Shown here: piece by piece, positions 1 to 5,999 of the stretch | Layout: each line of letters starts with the position of its first letter | Numbering within the stretch: the first letter of the stretch is position 1 | Origin: Microcaldota archaeon | Lineage (GTDB): Archaea; Micrarchaeota; Micrarchaeia; Micrarchaeales; Micrarchaeaceae | NCBI GenBank assembly: GCA_021816645.1 | Contig: JAKAXF010000012.1 | Span: 1 to 12,159, forward strand | Length of the DNA stretch: 12,159 nt | Reading direction: 5' to 3' | Program-made: the position numbers and the translations under genes | The notes under the pieces: model-generated | Told to the model about the DNA's origin: nothing | What the model saw: only the letters and a program-made list of their open reading frames with translations | The model's database searches: none

Positions 1-7
1 TAACGCA

Positions 8-259
8 TTGAGAATCATAAAAGAGGGAAGCATAAGGACGAAGGTGAAGAGAGGTGGAATGCTGCAGTTCCAGGTATTCAAGATAAAGAGGGTAAAGATT
101 GGGAATGGAGAGTTCGTAGAACTGTTTCTTGACAGGGTATTGGATACAAGCGAAATCATGAGGATAGCAGAGGAGACGGGTTTGCCTGTAGAGGCCGAGA
201 ACGGCAGGGCGTTCCCCACGGGGACCGGAGCAAAGGATTTCATGAAGTCGAGGATGTAA
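8..259 (+). CDS. Small conserved-looking protein of unknown function, possibly 5'-truncated
   Basis: An 83-residue frame opens at a TTG (8-10) and stops at a TAA (257-259). No in-frame stop precedes it in the window, so the gene may begin before base 1. An internal ATG at 59-61 (residue 18) has GAGG at 51-54 and AAGGTG at 41-46 just upstream, so a 66-residue product starting there is an alternative. The protein is basic at the N-terminus (several K/R in the first 30 residues) and continues as alternating hydrophobic and charged residues, then a helix-like stretch around residues 47-57 and a Gly/Pro-rich end near AFPTGTGAKDF. This suggests a small single-domain beta-alpha fold. There is no membrane segment, cysteine or known motif. 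I do not recognise the family and assign no function. The next gene follows almost immediately, suggesting cotranscription. Confidence 0.55.
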   Translation: MRIIKEGSIRTKVKRGGMLQFQVFKIKRVKIGNGEFVELFLDRVLDTSEIMRIAEETGLPVEAENGRAFPTGTGAKDFMKSRM

Positions 260-277
260 TAATGGGCAGCCTCTCAA

Positions 278-520
278 TTGATTTTGAATAGCCACAGCCA
301 TACGGAGATAACTGGTTTGATTGAAAAGAACGGAGATACTTATGAGGTAGCAGGCCATGGTAGCTGCGTATACATACTGTTTAAGAAGAATGCCGATCAT
401 GAAACAGAAGTCTGCAGGGAATCACAAGAAATAGGCCTAGAATACAATGTCAAGGAGCGTGATGAATATGAGAATTCTTGGGCCGTTACTGGGTTAAAAC
501 CCTACGATAGGGTTAAATAG
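278..520 (+). CDS. Small hypothetical protein, start uncertain and possibly frameshifted
   Basis: The open frame of 80 residues starts at a TTG (278) and has further TTGs at 284 and 317, but no in-frame ATG near its beginning and no convincing ribosome binding site for any of them. A much better start, the ATG at 262, lies in a different frame. It has GAGG at 250-253 with 8 nt spacing and sits 2 nt after the previous stop, but runs only nine codons to a TAG at 289-291. Removing one T from the run at 282-285 would join the two frames into one protein of about 85 residues. The product is hydrophilic and acidic to neutral, with two cysteines (about residues 30 and 46) and two His near the start, and has no membrane segment. 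I do not recognise it. A TATA-like box for the next gene overlaps its end. Confidence 0.45.
   Translation: MILNSHSHTEITGLIEKNGDTYEVAGHGSCVYILFKKNADHETEVCRESQEIGLEYNVKERDEYENSWAVTGLKPYDRVK
513..519 (+). promoter_or_regulatory. TATA-like box for the S66 peptidase gene
   Basis: TTAAATA is centred 26 nt before the ATG at 542. That is the spacing expected for archaeal transcription starting at or next to the start codon, so the mRNA would be leaderless or nearly so. No GGTG/GAGG ribosome binding site precedes the ATG, which fits. The box overlaps the last codons of the preceding small gene. Confidence 0.45.
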
Positions 521-541
521 GTTGTTTTCGTCTTTTTAAGC

Positions 542-1543
542 ATGCACGAAGGGATAGTCAAGCCCAGGGCCCTGAAACCCGGGGACACTATAAAGATAAT
601 AGCGCCTTCTTCGATAACTAGCGCAAAGCTCAACCTGCCAAAGGCGGTCAACTTCCTTACGAAGAGCGGCTTCAAAGTAAGCCTTTCCTCAGTTATGCAG
701 AGGAAGTCTGCGACGAGATATTTCGCCACCGCCGGAGACCACGTAAGGCTTACCGAGATAGAGGAGGCGTTCAAGAGCGACGAGATTGACGGGATAATGG
801 TGCTCAGAGGAGGTTCGGGCGCTATAGACCTGCTGAATATGATAGATTACCAGGTCATAAGGGATCACCCAAAGGTCTTCATAGGGTACAGTGACATAAC
901 ATTCCTTCAGATGGCGTTCCTTAGCAAGGCCGGACTGGTCACATTTCACGGGCCTATGCTCATAGACCTGGCGGAGGAGGATCAAAACGTCATCAAATAC
1001 AACTTTGACACGCTCATGAAGATAACAAGCAGCCAGGAGCTTCTAACCCTTAGGAATCCTGCAGATATGAAGTGGAGCAGGACAATCGTAGACGGAAAGA
1101 CGCAGGGTAGGTTGATAGGCGGAGACCTATCCGTACTGTCAATAATAGCCAACACTCCTTTTATGCCAAAACCAGATGGTGACATAGTATTCATGGAGGA
1201 CGTAGATGTGGAACCGTGGGAGGTAGACAATATGCTTACATCGCTTGTGATAAAGGATTTCTTCAGCAAGGCTAGTGGAATATTCTTTGGAGAATTCCCG
1301 CCCTACGATTTGGGAGAGGCCGCTGCGAGTGTTTCGAGGAGCGCTTTCGTAGAGGACTACCTAGACACGGCTATAGGAGATGTCATATATGACATAGTGA
1401 CGAAGAAGATGAAGGAGATGCCTTCGTTCATGGATTTCCTGTGCTGCCACGGAAAGTACATAACCACCCTACCTCTGGGAGTGAAGGTGGAGATGGATTC
1501 GAAGGCCAGGGAGATAGCAATGCTCGAAAGCGCAGTCGAGTGA
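542..1543 (+). CDS. S66 family serine peptidase (LD-carboxypeptidase / MccF-like)
   Basis: The 333-residue protein has the hallmarks and usual length of peptidase family S66, whose members cleave the L,D bond of murein tetrapeptides (LdcA) or inactivate peptide-nucleotides such as microcin C (MccF). An N-terminal KPGDTIKIIAPSS segment (residues 12-24) and RGGSG (89-93) are family signatures. The nucleophile elbow is GYSDIT with Ser117. The segment FMEDVDVEPWEVDNML (217-232) carries the acid, most likely Glu219, and His303 in CHGKYITTLPLG completes the Ser-Glu-His triad. The order and spacing resemble bacterial LdcA, although the Gly usually before the His is Cys here. No signal peptide is visible, so it should act in the cytoplasm. 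The start is an ATG 26 nt after a TATA-like box. The gene converges on the surface-protein gene with only 4 nt between the stops. Substrate is unknown: archaea lack murein, so peptide recycling or detoxification is more likely. Confidence 0.88.
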   Translation: MHEGIVKPRALKPGDTIKIIAPSSITSAKLNLPKAVNFLTKSGFKVSLSSVMQRKSATRYFATAGDHVRLTEIEEAFKSDEIDGIMVLRGGSGAIDLLNMIDYQVIRDHPKVFIGYSDITFLQMAFLSKAGLVTFHGPMLIDLAEEDQNVIKYNFDTLMKITSSQELLTLRNPADMKWSRTIVDGKTQGRLIGGDLSVLSIIANTPFMPKPDGDIVFMEDVDVEPWEVDNMLTSLVIKDFFSKASGIFFGEFPPYDLGEAAASVSRSAFVEDYLDTAIGDVIYDIVTKKMKEMPSFMDFLCCHGKYITTLPLGVKVEMDSKAREIAMLESAVE

Positions 1544-1547
1544 CTGC

Positions 1548-3239
1548 TCAAGATGCGAGGTTGGATACGTTCAGTACTCCGACCGCCAGTCTGCTTTTGT
1601 TCAGCAGCGTGTAGTTCATCACGAAGGTGTAACTCGACACCGCGCTGGTTGCTGGTATGGGAACGTTGTAGCACCGCACAGTAAGGTTGGCGAGAGAGGA
1701 AGGCGTTACGTTTACCGACTGCGTCTCGTTGACTCTTTCTCCGGGCATGTAGCACGCCACACTTTTTATCCTGATCTCTGAGCTGAAGTTGTTCGTTATC
1801 CTTACTACCCCAGTGTTGTTCGCGTTGTTGAACGACTCGACTCTGCATCCTATGCTGGCGTTGTTGAGATTGCAGCTGTTCTTAAACGGTGAGGTAAAGT
1901 TGACGGAGCTTTCGTTTATGTCGAGCGCATTGATGAGGTGCGCACCGTTATAATGCGCATTCAGGAGATCGCTCGTGTTTACCAAAGAGTAAAGTTCGAT
2001 TATGTAGTTCGAAGTAAGTTCTGATGTGTTTATTAGGGAAATAGAAGAGTTAGCTGTTTTTATTGGTAGGACATAAGACGAGCAGATGTTGTTTGTCCCG
2101 TTTCTGTATATAAGTCCCGAACAGGTAACGTTGCTGCTTGTGTTGAAAGGTTTAGGCCTTCCGAGTATAGTTGATAAGAACAGGCCGTAAGAGTTCTGGA
2201 ATAGGTTGACGAATCCAAGAGTAGAATTTGAGTCTATCAGGGAAGATCCCAGGGAAGAGTAATTAGTATAGTAGAAGCCAGTCTGGTAGTGTTCCAATTG
2301 CGTATCATTCTTGAGTGAGGCTATTATTCTACTGCTCGTGGTAGGCGTGTAATTCTTTGCGGTGACTGAGAGGCACGTAAACGGTTCAGAAGCGTTGTAG
2401 TACACGATAACTTTTGTCCATCCGTCCTGATAAAACGAACAGATTGAAGTGGTGCTATTGTCTATGTAATAGTCTTTCACCACCCCGTCTGCACTGGATG
2501 TAGTATGTTGGAATCTGAACGTATTTAACACAGTGTTAATGGTCTGGTTGTTGGCTATGCCCTGAAGCCATACCACGTATGCCTTTTCTCCGCTATTATA
2601 CTCAGCGTAGGCGCCATTAACATTTGTCACCATGCCCTGTATGTCAGAAAAGAGCGGGTCAAAAATCTGCCTATTGATTCCGAGCATCCCTTCTGCTACG
2701 CTCAGGTTGTAAAAATTGTCCAGATATGATACAAGAGCCACACCGCCTGAAGAAAGAGTAAAGGATTGTGTGTAATTTATGCCGTTGTTTGGTATTGATG
2801 TGTAGATTTCTGGCTGCGATGGAGGAAGAACAGTAATTAGAATGCCAGACTGTGTCGTGTTTCTGTTGACTATGTTGAGTACGTGGGCCGGATCTGCTAC
2901 CGCTTCGAACGAATAGTTTCCGCTGTAATTATAGGTGTAGTTGGCCAGTATGTGTGTACTCGTACGGGCTGGCAGAGAAACCTTGTATGATCCAACTTCG
3001 CTGTTGTTCGAGTAAAGGTTGACAAACATGTCGCTAACAGCTTGCACTCCTCTGTTTGCTATAGTAACGTTTAGATGTATGGTCTGGTAAGGATAGATTC
3101 TTGTCGTGGTTATGTTCTTCACGTCTACCGATATCGAATAGACCTGGTTGCTAATGCGATATAGGTATATCGATACGGCTGCAATTATTACTATGACGAG
3201 TATTCCGTATAACAGCAGGTTGTTGTTCTTCTCTTCCAT
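1548..3239 (-). CDS. Membrane-anchored, sequon-rich surface protein with CARDB-like domain
   Basis: A protein of 563 residues from the ATG at 3239; a GTG one codon upstream would give 564 (numbering used here). Residues 9-28 form one hydrophobic helix after a short charged N-terminus, so it should be a signal anchor with the rest outside the cell. Residues about 38-137 look like a CARDB-type beta-sandwich (NRG turn, later G-Y-S-F and ADP motifs). The remainder is Ser/Thr/Asn/Tyr-rich and probably beta. I count about 33 N-x-S/T sequons, many in closely spaced groups. The eight cysteines fall in four neighbouring pairs (268/290, 374/387, 457/466, 497/524), suggesting disulfides in an extracytoplasmic protein. 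No catalytic motif, C-terminal anchor or sorting signal is seen. It lies 31 nt after the winged-helix gene and is probably cotranscribed with it. The role is unknown: a cell-envelope or contact glycoprotein is inferred. Confidence 0.8.
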   Translation of the reverse strand: MEEKNNNLLLYGILVIVIIAAVSIYLYRISNQVYSISVDVKNITTTRIYPYQTIHLNVTIANRGVQAVSDMFVNLYSNNSEVGSYKVSLPARTSTHILANYTYNYSGNYSFEAVADPAHVLNIVNRNTTQSGILITVLPPSQPEIYTSIPNNGINYTQSFTLSSGGVALVSYLDNFYNLSVAEGMLGINRQIFDPLFSDIQGMVTNVNGAYAEYNSGEKAYVVWLQGIANNQTINTVLNTFRFQHTTSSADGVVKDYYIDNSTTSICSFYQDGWTKVIVYYNASEPFTCLSVTAKNYTPTTSSRIIASLKNDTQLEHYQTGFYYTNYSSLGSSLIDSNSTLGFVNLFQNSYGLFLSTILGRPKPFNTSSNVTCSGLIYRNGTNNICSSYVLPIKTANSSISLINTSELTSNYIIELYSLVNTSDLLNAHYNGAHLINALDINESSVNFTSPFKNSCNLNNASIGCRVESFNNANNTGVVRITNNFSSEIRIKSVACYMPGERVNETQSVNVTPSSLANLTVRCYNVPIPATSAVSSYTFVMNYTLLNKSRLAVGVLNVSNLAS

Positions 3240-3270
3240 CACAACACTTTGTAGATCGTAATTGTTTGTA

Positions 3271-3744
3271 TCATCTGCTCTTGAGTACCTTTATTACCTG
3301 TATGACCTTTTCCTTTATCGGATCCAGCTCAGAATTGAAATAGTAGGTGGCCCACGCCTGCTCGTCATATCGTTCTCCGCCTTCTGACTGGACGAGGAAG
3401 TACTCACCTTTCTTATTGTCGATTAGCCCCATGTTCTTCAACTGGAGAAGATGGTATCTGAGCGTCTTTTCGTTTATGGTACCCCATGAGTTATTTATAT
3501 ATTCCTGCATCTCCTGGACGCTCGGATCCTTTTTTTGTATAAACTGGAAGCTAAATATCGCGTCCAGCACCGGAACGGCGCTAAGACGGGATTCCCCTGG
3601 GTTTATTATTCCTATAGAAAGGGCGAGCCATCGGATTATCGATCTTTTGGTCTCTAGGACTTCTTTGGTAAGTTTCAGATTCCTGAACGTACGTTCACGC
3701 TCTATGAGTCCGGACTCTATTATGTGAAGATCGCCCTCTTCCAT
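3271..3744 (-). CDS. Winged-helix DNA-binding protein, probable transcription regulator
   Basis: From the ATG at 3744 the product has 157 residues; a GTG three codons upstream (3753) is a less likely start. The C-terminal half contains a winged-helix-like pattern. A helix, QEMQEYINNSWG, is followed by a recognition helix, NEKTLRYHLLQLKNMGLI, and a wing strand KKGEYFLV, as in ArsR/PadR-like proteins. The N-terminal half is helical and charged, with a hydrophobic core around RSIIRWLALSIGII and NPGESR, probably for dimerisation or ligand sensing. There is no cysteine and no membrane helix. The gene lies on the same strand between the HIT gene (91 nt upstream) and the surface-protein gene (31 nt downstream). 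A weak AT-rich box at 3801-3809 could be its promoter, but no clear ribosome binding site is seen. Target and signal are unknown; control of the adjacent surface protein is a guess from position. Confidence 0.7.
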   Translation of the reverse strand: MEEGDLHIIESGLIERERTFRNLKLTKEVLETKRSIIRWLALSIGIINPGESRLSAVPVLDAIFSFQFIQKKDPSVQEMQEYINNSWGTINEKTLRYHLLQLKNMGLIDNKKGEYFLVQSEGGERYDEQAWATYYFNSELDPIKEKVIQVIKVLKSR

Positions 3745-3835
3745 CAAAAACACGAGACGAAGTGTTGCTTGCGTTTTACTAACATCTTTTTGGTAAGAAT
3801 AATTAAATTCCTTTCCGTAAGTTTTGCTTTTGATC

Positions 3836-4210
3836 TTATTTCTGTTTTAGAAGAGCTTCAATGTTTGGCAAGACCGTTGTAGAATCATCGACCCTGCGCG
3901 GTATTAGGTGGATATGGAAATGATACACGGACTGCCCAGACGCTTTGCCACTGCAATTCAGTATGTTTACGCTTTGTACGCCCTGCTCTGTCCTCATTTT
4001 TAGTGATATCTCCTTCGCAGCCTTTATTGATTCATTCAGCAGTTCCTGTGGCATATCAAAGATGTCGGTATAGTGTGCCTTTGGTATGACAAGAGTATGA
4101 CCTTCAGACACGGGATGCAGGTCTTTTATGGCCATGACTGCATCGGTATCGTATACTATTTGACTTGGAATCTCTTTCCTAGCTATCTTGCAGAAAACAC
4201 AATCTGACAT
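3836..4210 (-). CDS. HIT family nucleotide-binding hydrolase/transferase
   Basis: A 124-residue protein matching the histidine triad family in full. The triad YHFHIHLIP places His97, His99 and His101, with His99 expected to be the nucleophile that takes the nucleotidyl group. Asn83 and Ser94 (GQSVYHF) match the phosphate-binding positions of Hint enzymes. The N-terminal CVFC (Cys4, Cys7), with His46 in PKAHYTD and His97, fits the zinc site known from bacterial HIT proteins. Family members hydrolyse AMP-linked compounds such as adenosine phosphoramidates or dinucleoside polyphosphates in the cytoplasm; the true substrate cannot be read from sequence. The ATG start is supported by GGTGA at 4215-4219. 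The gene lies 65 nt downstream of the primase gene on the same strand, with a TATA-like sequence in the gap, so it may have its own promoter. Confidence 0.93.
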   Translation of the reverse strand: MSDCVFCKIARKEIPSQIVYDTDAVMAIKDLHPVSEGHTLVIPKAHYTDIFDMPQELLNESIKAAKEISLKMRTEQGVQSVNILNCSGKASGQSVYHFHIHLIPRRVDDSTTVLPNIEALLKQK

Positions 4211-4245
4211 GACGTCACCATTATATCTGCTTGAATAGGTTGTTA

Positions 4246-4258
4246 TTATAATACTTAT
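4246..4258 (-). promoter_or_regulatory. AT-rich promoter-like motif upstream of the HIT gene
   Basis: On the minus strand this reads ATAAGTATTATAA, centred about 42 nt before the HIT ATG. A start about 26 nt downstream would leave a leader of roughly 16 nt containing the GGTGA ribosome binding site. The identical 13 bases occur at 9129-9141, also on the minus strand just past the end of one gene and ahead of another. Confidence 0.4.
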
Positions 4259-4275
4259 AAGTTGTTTTGCATCTA

Positions 4276-5208
4276 TCAGGCTATTTTGCTCATCAGTTCT
4301 TCGCCTATCAATTCACGTGCCCTTTTCAGGGACAGAACGCGCATGCCTCTGCGTTTTGCATAATTGCACTGATACCTTATGTATTGCTCGTTTATCCTCG
4401 TATCGGGATTCGCTTTCTTGCACTTCTCTATGTACTCGCTTATGCGTTTCACGGCATCATCTACCTCAAGCTTGCGCACGTTTACAAAGTACGGGGCCAG
4501 AACGAGGTTGACTACGCGGTGCCTGCCGTCTAATATTGGATATTCAAGAAGCCGTTCTATCCAACCCCTGCTCTTTCCGCTATCTGCGTTCGTCTTTCTG
4601 ACTCTTGAAGCAAACGGATTTTCCTTGTAGAAGGAGACGACTTCAGAAGGAAGATCGTTTTTTCTGATCGGAAGACCTTCCTTTATCTTGCTTCTTATTG
4701 CGCCTTCCATGATTAATGCAATTTCATTTCTTTCAATGAAGACTTTGCCGCCTTCCAACTTTTGATTGACAAGGTAGAACTCTTTCATGTTCGGTCTGTT
4801 CTTCGTATAGTCCAGGAAATCTATTGAGAAGAGACCTTTATCCACAGATACCTTGAGGCCGAGTTCGAGACCCAGATGGCGTATCTTAAGGGCGTCGGTT
4901 TCGGTCCGAAGAGAATCCGCGCTGCGCTTTGCCTCGGCTTCGGCGAACCTGTCTATCACCCACATATCGTATGCTGCACTTACAAGCATCCTGGAATAGA
5001 GGTAGGTAAGAATGTAGTCCTTCTTTATGTAACTGCTTTCCGTATATGTAAAGGTGTGGTTTCTTAGGTTAAGCAGTGTGTTGACGTGCTCCTTTGCCTG
5101 AGCGAGATGCACTTGGTCAACCTTCTGCAGGGCCATTTCGTTGATTATTGACTTCGCTTCTTCGGAAAAGGGGTACCTGTAAGCGAAATCCAGATCGTTG
5201 CTGTCCAC
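4276..5208 (-). CDS. priL: DNA primase large subunit (PriL-like) with PriX-like C-terminal domain
   Basis: A 310-residue protein starting at GTG (5208). Residues about 10-180 resemble the helical N-terminal domain of archaeal PriL: YPFSEEAK near the start, an R-rich alanine helix around 85-100, then SIDFLDY (128-134) and the typical FYLVNQKLEGGKVFI and E-x3-L-x2-E-A-like segment leading to EGLPI (177-181). This domain holds the catalytic PriS subunit. Residues about 215-300 match PriX, the iron-sulfur-free relative of the PriL C-terminal domain known from Sulfolobus: GWIERLLEYPILDGRHR (215-231), LVLAPYFVNV (235-244), then a Cys/Tyr/Arg-rich helix and AKRRGM. Only two cysteines (263, 281) occur, so the four-cysteine cluster site of standard PriL is absent. 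Together with PriS it would prime DNA synthesis. A TATA-like box lies about 31 nt upstream. Family identity is from pattern recognition; the PriX match is the clearer half. Confidence 0.75.
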   Translation of the reverse strand: MDSNDLDFAYRYPFSEEAKSIINEMALQKVDQVHLAQAKEHVNTLLNLRNHTFTYTESSYIKKDYILTYLYSRMLVSAAYDMWVIDRFAEAEAKRSADSLRTETDALKIRHLGLELGLKVSVDKGLFSIDFLDYTKNRPNMKEFYLVNQKLEGGKVFIERNEIALIMEGAIRSKIKEGLPIRKNDLPSEVVSFYKENPFASRVRKTNADSGKSRGWIERLLEYPILDGRHRVVNLVLAPYFVNVRKLEVDDAVKRISEYIEKCKKANPDTRINEQYIRYQCNYAKRRGMRVLSLKRARELIGEELMSKIA

Positions 5209-5235
5209 GATTGTAGTTCACGCAAGAAAAATAGA

Positions 5236-5243
5236 TATATTTA
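5236..5243 (-). promoter_or_regulatory. TATA-like box for the primase subunit gene
   Basis: The minus strand reads TAAATATA, centred about 31 nt before the GTG start at 5208, implying a leader of only a few nucleotides. A GTGA at 5217-5220 is a weak ribosome binding site candidate. Confidence 0.45.
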
Positions 5244-5337
5244 CTTCTCTGGCGCACCACACCCGTCAAGTTAGATACAATTAAATATCTGGATAATCTC
5301 ATCATGCTAAAGTGTATACGTTTATCCTCTACATTGG

Positions 5338-5344
5338 TATAAAA
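5338..5344 (+). promoter_or_regulatory. TATA box for the deaminase-like gene
   Basis: TATAAAA lies about 35 nt before the ATG at 5376. Transcription starting about 26 nt downstream would leave a leader near 10 nt, which could just include GGTG at 5365-5368 (7 nt before the ATG). The 167-nt gap between the two divergent genes holds this promoter and that of the primase gene and no other recognisable element. Confidence 0.55.
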
Positions 5345-5375
5345 GCAGAGGACAGATGCGGTTTGGTGTAGGGAT

Positions 5376-5969
5376 ATGAAGACCAAAGAGATTAGTTTTA
5401 AGGATAAAATGGAGCTCGGGGAGATGGTCCGTGGTTTGCGTCCACAATCTAACTGCTTGAAGAACCACACTGCAGCCGCAATCGTAATTCCAAATGGGGA
5501 TGACTTAAACTCTGGAGGTATAATCGTATCTACTGGCACAAATTCGTGCGCTCCTCTGAAGCGCAACGCTGACGGGAGCTTGGGGCCAGAGCGATTCAAA
5601 TACGGGGAAAGGCTTGACGAATGCCCAAGGATTGCTATAAAGACCGGTACAGATTATGATCTCTGTGCTCCGATACATGCGGAAGTTAGTGCGATCCTAA
5701 ACGGAAGAGAAAATCCATTACCGTATTCGGCTCTCGCTGAGTTCGCGGGCCATCTAAGAGTAAGCGAGGAGAGGATACTTTCAGTATTTACAGAAAAGGA
5801 GCTTGAGAAATTCAAGGGTGCTATGCTTTATCTTGTAGGCCACTATTGGGCATGTGACAACTGCCTGTACGTAGCCAAAACAGTCGGAATAGGTCCAGAA
5901 AGAGTAGTGCTGGATGAGATTACAGCAAAAAGCGTGCAGGCAAAGTATGTACTTAACAATACCGTGTGA
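5376..5969 (+). CDS. Cytidine/deoxycytidylate deaminase family protein
   Basis: A 197-residue zinc-dependent deaminase-fold protein. His101-Ala102-Glu103 in APIHAEVSAIL supply a zinc ligand and the proton-shuttle Glu, and Cys160-x2-Cys163 in HYWACDNCLYVAKTVGI supply the other ligands. The usual PCxxC has Ala in place of Pro. Before HAE, SNCLKNHTAAAIVI, STGTNSC and DECPR resemble the N-terminal part of dCMP deaminases, and Cys27, Cys58, Cys83 and Cys97 could form an extra metal or disulfide site. Between HAE and CxxC lie 56 residues, longer than usual, because of a helical stretch at about 111-148. dCMP to dUMP is the likeliest reaction, but tRNA- or other base-deaminase activity is not excluded. 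The ATG follows a TATA box and GGTG. It converges with the ThyX-like gene across a 30-nt gap, so the two share a locus but not a transcript. Confidence 0.8.
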   Translation: MKTKEISFKDKMELGEMVRGLRPQSNCLKNHTAAAIVIPNGDDLNSGGIIVSTGTNSCAPLKRNADGSLGPERFKYGERLDECPRIAIKTGTDYDLCAPIHAEVSAILNGRENPLPYSALAEFAGHLRVSEERILSVFTEKELEKFKGAMLYLVGHYWACDNCLYVAKTVGIGPERVVLDEITAKSVQAKYVLNNTV

Positions 5970-5999
5970 GTATTGGCGCATTTTGGCTATTTCGGCCGT

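Noticed and set aside
1357..1848. 163-residue minus-strand open frame across the S66/surface-protein junction
   Set aside because: It overlaps two well-supported genes in other frames, is rich in Arg/Gln/His as typical of a shadow frame, and shows no motif.
4210..4217. TGACGTCA palindrome at the HIT start
   Set aside because: Only 8 bp, overlapping the ATG and the ribosome binding site; easily explained by chance.
5970..5999. Possible terminator hairpin between the convergent deaminase and ThyX-like genes
   Set aside because: Only a 3-bp GGC/GCC stem with no solid T-run on either strand.
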